Part shown: positions 10,076 through 17,151 of the stretch, in pieces
How positions within the stretch are numbered: position 1 is the stretch's first letter
Layout: each line of letters starts with the position of its first letter
Assembly: GCA_958477465.1 (NCBI GenBank)
Contig: CAUEFX010000008.1
Coordinates: 1-64,000, forward strand
Direction of reading: 5' to 3'
From: an uncultured Bacteroides sp.
Lineage (GTDB): Bacteria; Bacteroidota; Bacteroidia; Bacteroidales; Bacteroidaceae
DNA: 64,000 bases
Notes under the pieces: generated by a model
The model's database searches: none
The model's input: the letters and a program-made list of their open reading frames with translations, nothing else
Told to the model about the DNA's origin: nothing
Translations under genes and position numbers: made by a program

Positions 10076-11131
10076 TTATTTCATTGTACAAACTAAAAGG
10101 ATTTCACTACTACCCGCAACGCTACCTTTACCACCTCGGCCTGAATTGTATGTTTTTCGTTCAACATTAACATTACGATATGGCTTTATTAAACCAATCA
10201 TAGTTTCAATATCAGGAAAACTCCGATCATTGTAACTTACTAACCAAGTAGGAATATGATTGGCCTTTTCAAACATTAATTGCAGATTTGATATAGCTTC
10301 GCTAATTTTATCAAAACCGCTATATTTTTTAGGTTCGTATCGTTTAGTTCCATTTACAAACTGCTTGTCTTTCCAATATTCGACATATGTTTCCAATAAA
10401 TGGTAAAAAGACTGATAATCTGCATGACTATTACAATACGGAGGGTCAAAATACACCAAATCCACATTTTCCAATGTAGGCAATAAATCAAGAATATTCT
10501 TATTATAGCTAATATTTTCTTTTAAGTTATTGAATACAGCAGCATTATATTCTGGCAACAAATCCAAAAAGATATCCTTTAATGGACGAATTAAACTGCG
10601 ATTACGTTTGATACGAGTTGGGTCAGATGCATAAACCAAAGCTTGAGTATGGGCAAAATGTCCCATTGTTACCTTTCTTGTCATGCTTCTACACATTATA
10701 GACAGAGCCAAAGCCTGTTTGTACGGATTACTTAGTTTATGCACATTACTACGGAAACTATCAACAAATGAAGACTCCTCAAGACAAAAAAACAAGCCTG
10801 TATATAGTTCCGTCATCAAATTATATGTTGATGGATCGCTATTTTCTGAAAATAAAAGTTCAATATCAGATGGATCCAGTTTATTGCTTGAATTTTCGAT
10901 TAGAGCCTTTCCTATTAGATTGTTGAAGTTTAGGAAATCGTTTGTTATGACCTGCTTTCCTAATTGTTTGAACATATAGGCAATGGATTGAGAACCAGAA
11001 AAAGCATCCAAAACAACGTTTGTATTCTTTGGAATAAACTGTGCGATCCATCCTCTATGAATATATTTTGCACCTAAATATTGTGGTTCTGGGAATTTAT
11101 AATCTAAATATTTTGTCTCCTCAAATAACAT
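10076..11131 (-). CDS. DNA N6-adenine methyltransferase (type II modification enzyme)
   Basis: A 351-residue methyltransferase using S-adenosylmethionine. Motif I is DAFSGSQS at about 42-49, near the N-terminus, and the catalytic motif IV is DPPY at 229-232 (VYFDPPYCNSHADYQ). Motif I before DPPY with a target-recognition region between them is the alpha-class order, as in Dam-like D12-class enzymes. The opening PEPQYLGAKYIHRGWI is typical of that class. It is the first gene of a two-gene unit with the putative nuclease. Orphan or phage Dam-like function is the alternative, but the linked unknown gene favours a restriction system. Confidence 0.88.
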   Translation of the reverse strand: MLFEETKYLDYKFPEPQYLGAKYIHRGWIAQFIPKNTNVVLDAFSGSQSIAYMFKQLGKQVITNDFLNFNNLIGKALIENSSNKLDPSDIELLFSENSDPSTYNLMTELYTGLFFCLEESSFVDSFRSNVHKLSNPYKQALALSIMCRSMTRKVTMGHFAHTQALVYASDPTRIKRNRSLIRPLKDIFLDLLPEYNAAVFNNLKENISYNKNILDLLPTLENVDLVYFDPPYCNSHADYQSFYHLLETYVEYWKDKQFVNGTKRYEPKKYSGFDKISEAISNLQLMFEKANHIPTWLVSYNDRSFPDIETMIGLIKPYRNVNVERKTYNSGRGGKGSVAGSSEILLVCTMK

Positions 11132-11148
11132 GGTAATTTCTTAAATTA

Positions 11149-11156
11149 CAAAGATA
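11149..11156 (-). promoter_or_regulatory. Likely -7 element for the restriction-modification operon
   Basis: On the minus strand the sequence is TATCTTTG, a perfect TAnnTTTG match, 18 bases upstream of the methyltransferase ATG. No clear TTTG lies 19-21 bases further upstream. Confidence 0.5.
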
Positions 11157-11333
11157 CTGATTTTTTATGAGCTGATTGTCATTACTCAAGTTTATTTTGC
11201 TCAAATCTCTCGATTTTAGAGGCGAAGTTTCGATTACCTATGACTACTTATAGCTTCACACCACCCCTCTCCCCAAAAGGGGGCAAAACCCAAATGCCCC
11301 TTAGAAGAGTTACAGATTGTAACTGAAAAACAT

Positions 11334-11382
11334 AAAAGAGCCGTATCGCACTCTATTCCGAGTAAAGATACGGCTCTCTTTT
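11334..11382 (-). terminator. Hairpin terminator after the steroid-reductase operon
   Basis: Arms at 11334-11347 and 11367-11382 pair over 14 bases (AAAAGAGCCGTATC with GATACGGCTCT). A/T runs at both ends let it work in either direction. It lies between the end of the dehydrogenase gene (11444) and the start of the methyltransferase gene (11131). Confidence 0.75.
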
Positions 11383-11443
11383 ATTAAAATAATTCCTTAA
11401 GACCGTCTGCGGTATACCGGCAAGGATACTGCCAAGTCTGTTC

Positions 11444-12292
11444 TTACAGCCATTTCCTCACCCTCTCTTCCGTCTCGTCCCACAGTAGCCGTTTCTGCAC
11501 ATGATTCACATATTTATCCGAAAGAGCTTTCGGGTGATTACTCAGATTAAACGTTCCCGTTCTCCCCTCCGCTTCTTTGTCGAGCAATAATCCGATGGCA
11601 GTAGAGGCGCCCTGTCTGGGGGTGCGGATAAAAGGCCGGAAGAAAATATCCGTCAATGGGTCAAACCATTGGTGCATCGTGATGATATCTGTGGAAACCA
11701 CCCCCGGATCGGCGGCATTGACAGTAATTCCGCGTTCTTTCACCCTTTCGGCAAGTTCTAACGTAAAGAGAAGCAAAGCCAGCTTGGTGTTGCTGTAAAT
11801 CGGTATCCGCCAGAAATTTCCCTTGCGGCCTCTAAGGAAGAAATCGGGGAACTGCAGTTTTCCAATGGCATACGTGCAAGATACCATATTTACAATACGC
11901 GTTCCACGGTCCATCAGAGGAAGCAGCTTCCGGGTCAGCAAATACGGCCCTACATAATTGACACTTACCGTCCGTTCCATCCCGTCTACGGTGATATGCA
12001 GTCCGGTCTCCAATGTTCCGGCATTATTCATCAACAGAGCAATTTTATGAGCGCGCTCCAAAACCAAACCGGCAAAAGCCGCTACGGATTCCATAGATGC
12101 CAGATCGATCGGCAATATCTCCAGATCTGTGTTTCCGGTCTCTCGAACCAGACGCTGCCTCACCGGTTCCGCTTTCTCCGGATTGTAACAAGCCATTATT
12201 ACATGATACCCTGCCATGGCTACGGCACGGGTTATCTCTGTCCCCATCCCTCCATCGGCACCGGTTATGATTGCCAAATTCCGTTCCATCAT
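11444..12292 (-). CDS. Short-chain dehydrogenase/reductase, possible hydroxysteroid dehydrogenase
   Basis: A 282-residue SDR enzyme. The N-terminal dinucleotide site is TGADGGMGTEI (TGxxxGxG), followed by LLMNNAG (NNAG motif), a Ser in NMVSCTYA and the catalytic YSNTK (YxxxK) near residue 166. No signal peptide is present, so it is cytoplasmic. Its ATG overlaps the stop of the upstream flavin oxidoreductase gene as ATGA (12289-12292), indicating translational coupling. In the company of a 5-alpha-reductase-like membrane protein and an Old Yellow Enzyme homologue, oxidation or reduction of a steroid or bile acid hydroxyl/keto group, for instance at C3, is the best guess. The SDR family is certain; the substrate is inferred from neighbours only. 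Confidence 0.9.
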   Translation of the reverse strand: MMERNLAIITGADGGMGTEITRAVAMAGYHVIMACYNPEKAEPVRQRLVRETGNTDLEILPIDLASMESVAAFAGLVLERAHKIALLMNNAGTLETGLHITVDGMERTVSVNYVGPYLLTRKLLPLMDRGTRIVNMVSCTYAIGKLQFPDFFLRGRKGNFWRIPIYSNTKLALLLFTLELAERVKERGITVNAADPGVVSTDIITMHQWFDPLTDIFFRPFIRTPRQGASTAIGLLLDKEAEGRTGTFNLSNHPKALSDKYVNHVQKRLLWDETEERVRKWL

Positions 12293-13563
12293 TTATTTTC
12301 CAACTTTTCTATTTCTTTCTGTAAACAGGGAGGAAGCTTTTCCTGAAGATGATGATGACAGGCCATCTCAAGGGTGTACATCCGCCCAATGCAATAATTA
12401 CTATGCCCGCAATTGCACCGGGCATTCTCTTCGGCACGCATCCGATTTACAAATCCCGGCTCATTAAGCAGTGCGCGCGCCATCTGTACGGCTTCAAAAC
12501 CATGACCCAGCACCTCGTCAATCTTTGCGCGCGACACAAGGCCACCTACATAAATGAGCGGCATGTCGGGAAGCGCCGTACGGAACTTCAATGCATCTTC
12601 CAGGAAATAAGCCTCTTTAAAGGGCACGGTAGGAATCATCATCCGTCCGGCCATCTTCACGCCTAACTTCAGCCACCAGCAATCCATATAATGGGTCAAT
12701 GTCTTTATCGGCATCGCTCCGCGCATCACGTACATAGGCGCCTTGCTGACAAAACCGCCACTCAATACCAGCGCATGCGCTCCGAGTTGCTTCAACCGGC
12801 GAGCTACTTCAATGGTTTCGTCTATCTCCATTCCTCCACGGAAACCATCGCGCATGTTCATCTTCACGATAACCGCCATGTCATTACCGGCTGCTTTCAT
12901 CACCTCTGCCATCACTTCATCCATGAACCGCATCCGGTTTTCAAGAGAACCGCCATACTCGTCTTTCCGGTGATTCGTGTAAGGCGAAAGGAACTGGCTG
13001 ATAAGATAACCGTGACCGGCATGTACCTCGACCGCATCAAAGCCCGATTCACGCGCCAGATTTACAGCACGGCCATATGCACGTGCCATTTCCGGAATTT
13101 CGTCCTTTCTCATTCCCCGCACACGCGTAGGCGAGTAAATATTAAATCCTGAAGATGCTGATATAGGCGTTTCTCCGCAAATACTTTTATGAGACATGTT
13201 GCCACAATGCCCTATCTGAATGCCGGCAGCCGCCCCTTCCCGGTGAATGGCATCCGTCACTTCCCGCAATCCGGGGACAATCTCCGGACGAAGCCAAAGT
13301 TGACGGGGAAACGAAAGACCGCTTCTCGTGACAGAAGCATAAGCCACCGTTGTCATGCCGATGCCGCCTGCTGCCACCGAACGGTGATAATCAAGCAACA
13401 TTTGGGAAGGTGCATTCCCGGGACACATACTTTCGAAGGCAGCCGAACGGATAGTACGGTTTCGCAAAGTCAACGGACCGATACGGACAGGAGTAAAAAG
13501 TTTAGAGACATTTCCCGATTTTCTTTCCTCGGAAAGGGAATTTACTGTTACATCTGTATTCAT
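12289..13563 (-). CDS. Old Yellow Enzyme-family NADH:flavin oxidoreductase, possible 5-beta-reductase
   Basis: A 424-residue FMN-dependent ene-reductase. The TIM-barrel signature is clear: LFTPVRIGPLTLRNR at the start, then VEVHAGHGYLISQFLSP and NHRKDEYGGSLENR near 180-210. It lacks the FAD/NAD domain of the 640-670-residue BaiCD and dienoyl-CoA reductase enzymes, but a Cys-rich tail (CNCGHSNYC, then Cys) near 385-405 resembles a remnant of their iron-sulfur site. Such reductases saturate C=C bonds next to a carbonyl; relatives in gut bacteria act on delta-4-3-oxo steroids and bile acids to give 5-beta products. It is the middle gene of a three-gene operon, 29 bases after the 5-alpha-reductase-like gene. 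Substrate assignment is inference. Confidence 0.9.
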   Translation of the reverse strand: MNTDVTVNSLSEERKSGNVSKLFTPVRIGPLTLRNRTIRSAAFESMCPGNAPSQMLLDYHRSVAAGGIGMTTVAYASVTRSGLSFPRQLWLRPEIVPGLREVTDAIHREGAAAGIQIGHCGNMSHKSICGETPISASSGFNIYSPTRVRGMRKDEIPEMARAYGRAVNLARESGFDAVEVHAGHGYLISQFLSPYTNHRKDEYGGSLENRMRFMDEVMAEVMKAAGNDMAVIVKMNMRDGFRGGMEIDETIEVARRLKQLGAHALVLSGGFVSKAPMYVMRGAMPIKTLTHYMDCWWLKLGVKMAGRMMIPTVPFKEAYFLEDALKFRTALPDMPLIYVGGLVSRAKIDEVLGHGFEAVQMARALLNEPGFVNRMRAEENARCNCGHSNYCIGRMYTLEMACHHHLQEKLPPCLQKEIEKLENK

Positions 13564-13592
13564 AAGTATCCGTATTAAAAAAAAAGAATCAA

Positions 13593-14360
13593 CTAATAGA
13601 TGAATGGAAAGATACGTTTCCGGCTACCTACCGCCTCACCGAACTCTTCGTGATAACGGTGCCAGATGGCATTGGCACGAGGTACGAGATTGGCAAAAGT
13701 CCACCACAGGAACACTGTCCCCGAAAGAGACCAGGTAAGTACGGCCCAACCTGCCCACTCCACTATCTCACCGAAATAATTGGCTGAAGTGACATAACGG
13801 TACAAGCCGCCGGTGGGAAGATAATGACGGGTATCCCCCGGTTTACGAAGATGCCGGATAATATAATCGGAATGCCAATTAATCCCCATCCCCACAAAAA
13901 ACAGAACCGTACCCAGAATAAACTGCGGTGTGACAAACCACTGAGACGTATACTCATCCGCAGGAGAGAGGTAAAAGATCCACTCACCCTGCATAAAACC
14001 ATTCAGTACATTGAAAAGGACTCCCATCAGAAGGATGGCAACCGGCATCCGCCCTTTGCCTTGCAGCAAACAAGGAAAAACAAACGAACGCTGGAAATAA
14101 TGGAATTGAAAAAGAAGGAAGAAAGCAAGTGGCACGGGACAAAAGCGGCGGTCGGAAGACCACCACATCCATAGCATCACCAGAAAGACCGGTGCTTCCA
14201 TCAGCATCCATGCAATCTTATTATTGACAGACAGCCCCCACGCAGCGCTACGAAACATTCCATAACCGGCTTTCACAAAATAAAGCGCAATAAAGACAAG
14301 CGCTGCCACAAAGGTCATTGTCCAAAGAAAATATCCAAAGGTTTCTGTATCCATAGTCAT
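13593..14360 (-). CDS. 3-oxo-5-alpha-steroid 4-dehydrogenase-like (steroid 5-alpha-reductase) membrane protein
   Basis: A 255-residue integral membrane protein with about six or seven hydrophobic segments. The C-terminal half carries the steroid 5-alpha-reductase signature: GMGINWHSDYIIRHLR, then the GGLYRYVTSANYFGEIVEW block near 185-205, and the ending HRYHEEFGEAVGSRKRIFPFIY. These match the SRD5A family, which reduces the C4-C5 double bond of 3-oxo-delta-4 steroids using NADPH. It is the first gene of the operon, behind a full Bacteroides promoter (14377-14408). Linkage to an Old Yellow Enzyme reductase and an SDR is the arrangement I recall for gut Bacteroidetes gene clusters that make allo-bile acids such as isoallolithocholate. 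Family confident; bile acid substrate inferred. Confidence 0.88.
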   Translation of the reverse strand: MTMDTETFGYFLWTMTFVAALVFIALYFVKAGYGMFRSAAWGLSVNNKIAWMLMEAPVFLVMLWMWWSSDRRFCPVPLAFFLLFQFHYFQRSFVFPCLLQGKGRMPVAILLMGVLFNVLNGFMQGEWIFYLSPADEYTSQWFVTPQFILGTVLFFVGMGINWHSDYIIRHLRKPGDTRHYLPTGGLYRYVTSANYFGEIVEWAGWAVLTWSLSGTVFLWWTFANLVPRANAIWHRYHEEFGEAVGSRKRIFPFIY

Positions 14361-14376
14361 GTGTTTTTACGACAAG

Positions 14377-14408
14377 CAAAGATACAGAAAAGCCTGATTA
14401 TTTACAAA
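14377..14408 (-). promoter_or_regulatory. Promoter of the 5-alpha-reductase/OYE/SDR operon
   Basis: On the minus strand, TTTG (14405-14408) and TATCTTTG (14377-14384) are separated by exactly 20 bases, the Bacteroides housekeeping promoter consensus. It starts 17 bases upstream of the reductase ATG, so the operon can be transcribed independently of citrate synthase. Confidence 0.8.
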
Positions 14409-14477
14409 AAAAATTCCTTTGGAAGTGGATTACCCCAAAAACGGGGATGGCCGATAGCGGGTAGAATCTCCAGAAAA

Positions 14478-15821
14478 TCAACGCTTACTCAAAGGGATGT
14501 ACTCCCCTACCTCCAGTACATTTTTATAGGCCGGACGGATAATGCGTTTCCCGTCGAAGTTTAACTCCTCATTGCGGTGCGCACACCAACCCACGATGCG
14601 TGCCATCGCAAACAACGGAGTATAAATTTCCTGTGGCAGACCGATCATCTCATACACAAAGCCGGAGTAGAAGTCAACATTGCTCGACACGGTTTTGCCA
14701 TTGTTCTTTATCTTGCCGAACATGGCGATTGCCCGTTCTTCCAATAACTCAAGGAAAGCAAATTCGCGTTCACGCTTTTTCTCTTTCGCCAGATCACGGG
14801 CCAGCTCTTTCAGCAGCAGGGCACGAGGATCGGAAATGGTATATACAGCATGGCCGATGCCGTAAATCAATCCGGTTTTATTGTACGCCTCCTTATTAAG
14901 CATGCGGGTAAAGTAGGTATCTATTTCATCCACATTGGTCCAATCTTCGATATTCTTCTGAAGATGGTGAAACATATCGACTACCTGAATATTGGCTCCT
15001 CCATGAAGCGGCCCTTTCAGCGAACCGATACCGGCGGCAATAGACGAATAGGTATCCGTACCGGTGGAAGAGGTTACCCGAACGGTGAACGTAGAGTTAT
15101 TACCACCACCGTGTTCCGCCTGAAGCATCAGCAAGAGGTCGAGCGTACGGGCATCCAACTGGGTGTAATCTCTTTTCAGCATATAAAGAAAGTTCTCGGC
15201 TATGGAAAGTTTCTCCTGCGGATGGCGGATATGGAGCGAACGGCCGAAAGTGGCATGGCGCAACATGTTATAAGCATAGGCAATGATCGTAGGAAACTTC
15301 GAGATAAGGTCGATGCTCTGCCGCATCAGGTTATCACGCGAGGTATCGTCCGGATTGGCGTCGAAACGATACATCTCGAGCACGCTGCGAGCCAGAATAT
15401 TCATGATGTTGTTTCCCTCGAGTTCGATGATATTCATCTTTGTCTTCTGCTCCAACGGCATGTTATCATTCACCAATTCACGGAAGGAAGCCAATTCCTC
15501 CTTATCGGGCAGGCGGCCGGAAAGCAGCAGATAAGCCACTTCTTCAAAACCATACCGTCTCTCTTTCATGGCGGCATGGGCCAGATCTTCAAGGTCATAC
15601 TGGCGATAATACAATTTTCCGGGAATCGGCTTCAAACCGCCTCCGGGAATGCGTTCATAACCTACCACATTGCCGACTTTCGTAAGGCCTACCAGCACTC
15701 CCGTACCATCCTCATTACGTAATCCGCGTTTTACATCATATTTCGGGAAAAGCTCATTATCAATCCGGGTACAATCTTTCATATTCTCAGAGAGCTTATA
15801 GACCAAATATTCTTTCTTCAT
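14478..15821 (-). CDS. gltA: Citrate synthase
   Basis: A 447-residue citrate synthase that condenses oxaloacetate with acetyl-CoA. The central LHGGANIQVVDMFHHL block (near residue 275) and the later IYGIGHAVYTISDPRA block (near 320) hold the active-site histidines, and the C-terminal WCAHRNEEL segment is also conserved. It is the last gene of a minus-strand operon after aconitase and isocitrate dehydrogenase, 26 bases behind the latter. In Bacteroides this oxidative branch supplies 2-oxoglutarate for glutamate synthesis. Confidence 0.95.
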   Translation of the reverse strand: MKKEYLVYKLSENMKDCTRIDNELFPKYDVKRGLRNEDGTGVLVGLTKVGNVVGYERIPGGGLKPIPGKLYYRQYDLEDLAHAAMKERRYGFEEVAYLLLSGRLPDKEELASFRELVNDNMPLEQKTKMNIIELEGNNIMNILARSVLEMYRFDANPDDTSRDNLMRQSIDLISKFPTIIAYAYNMLRHATFGRSLHIRHPQEKLSIAENFLYMLKRDYTQLDARTLDLLLMLQAEHGGGNNSTFTVRVTSSTGTDTYSSIAAGIGSLKGPLHGGANIQVVDMFHHLQKNIEDWTNVDEIDTYFTRMLNKEAYNKTGLIYGIGHAVYTISDPRALLLKELARDLAKEKKREREFAFLELLEERAIAMFGKIKNNGKTVSSNVDFYSGFVYEMIGLPQEIYTPLFAMARIVGWCAHRNEELNFDGKRIIRPAYKNVLEVGEYIPLSKR

Positions 15822-15847
15822 AACGGTATGTATTTATTGTTATTTAT

Positions 15848-17041
15848 TCAACTCTTCTTTATCCTCTCCACAATCTCTCCGGTGAAGGCAGAGGTAGACA
15901 GAGATTTGCCTCCGGGCATGAAACGGGCCAGGTCTGCCGTAGCCCGGGCATCGGTAAAACTATGTTCAAGTGCTATGGTCACACGGTCGGCGGCCTCTTG
16001 CCAACCCAGATATTCGAGCATCATGACAGCGGAGAGTATCAGCGAACAGGGATTCACGATGTCCTTTCCAGTAATGTCGGGAGCAGTGCCGTGGGTAGCT
16101 TCAAAAATAGCATGGCCACTGACATAATTGATATTAGCCCCCGGAGCGATGCCGATACCGCCTACCATGGCTGCCAGCTGATCGGAAATATAGTCACCGT
16201 TCAGATTCAAGGTTGCCACCACCGAATACTCTTCGGGCATCAACAGTGTGTTTTGCAAAAAGGCATCGGCTATGCAGTCCTTCATCGCCAACCGGCCTTC
16301 TGCCAACGCATCACCAAACTCACGCTGTGCCAATTCGTATCCCCACTTCTTGAAACCTCCTTCGGTGAATTTCATTATATTTCCCTTGTGTACCAACGTG
16401 ACGGAGGATAAATGATGGTCGAGCGCATATTGGCAGGCAGCCCGTACCAGGCGTCCCGTTCCCTCTTTAGAGACCGGCTTCACCCCAAAGGAGGAGGTTT
16501 CGGGAAAACGGACTTTCGTCACTCCCATTTCGTCATGCAGAAAACGGTAGAATTTCTCGGCTTCCGGAGTACCTGCCTCCCATTCGATACCGGCGTATAT
16601 ATCTTCGGTATTCTCACGGAAGATGACCATATCGACTGCTTCCGGAGCCAGCAAGGGAGAATGTACCCCCACGAACCAACGCACCGGACGCAGACATACA
16701 TATAAATCGAGTGTCTGCCGCAATGCCACGTTCAACGAACGGATTCCTCCACCCACGGGAGTAGTCAGCGGGCCTTTGATGCCGACAAGGTATTCTTTAA
16801 AAGTCTCCATCGTCTCGTCGGGAAGCCACGAACCGACAGAGCGATACGCGCGTTCGCCGGCAAGCACCTCAAGCCACTCTATCCTACGGCGACTGCCATA
16901 AGAACGGTCGACAGCCGCATTTACGATGGCCTGCATAGCGGGAGTTATCTCTTCACCCACACCGTCACCGGTTATAAAAGGAACGGTCGGAATCTCCGGC
17001 ACCAACAAGGTACCGTCAGGTTGTTTGGTAATTTTGCTCAT
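15848..17041 (-). CDS. icd: Isocitrate dehydrogenase, coenzyme residues of NAD type
   Basis: A 397-residue enzyme converting isocitrate to 2-oxoglutarate. The substrate site is visible in GGGIRSLNVALRQTLDLYVCLRPV near 98-120 and the metal/coenzyme region in EATHGTAP near 314-321. After that block the sequence reads DITGKDIVNP. By alignment from memory with E. coli Icd, Asp322 and Ile323 replace the NADP-binding Lys344 and Tyr345, and Ala369 replaces Tyr391. Asp-Ile is the pattern of NAD-dependent enzymes, so NAD use is plausible although such genes are often annotated as NADP-dependent. It sits between aconitase and citrate synthase in one operon. Confidence 0.93.
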   Translation of the reverse strand: MSKITKQPDGTLLVPEIPTVPFITGDGVGEEITPAMQAIVNAAVDRSYGSRRRIEWLEVLAGERAYRSVGSWLPDETMETFKEYLVGIKGPLTTPVGGGIRSLNVALRQTLDLYVCLRPVRWFVGVHSPLLAPEAVDMVIFRENTEDIYAGIEWEAGTPEAEKFYRFLHDEMGVTKVRFPETSSFGVKPVSKEGTGRLVRAACQYALDHHLSSVTLVHKGNIMKFTEGGFKKWGYELAQREFGDALAEGRLAMKDCIADAFLQNTLLMPEEYSVVATLNLNGDYISDQLAAMVGGIGIAPGANINYVSGHAIFEATHGTAPDITGKDIVNPCSLILSAVMMLEYLGWQEAADRVTIALEHSFTDARATADLARFMPGGKSLSTSAFTGEIVERIKKS

Positions 17042-17151
17042 AATCGATAAGGCGGCAATTTGCCAATATGTTCATAGTTGGCTATACACCTGTTTTTTTT
17101 ATTATTCTATTTATCAGTGTCCGTCATTCTCCCATTATCCATACGAGCCGA

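Noticed and set aside
14850..15722. 290-residue plus-strand frame opposite citrate synthase
   Set aside because: Fully antisense to a well-conserved gene, with no homology or promoter; a shadow of the codon usage on the other strand.
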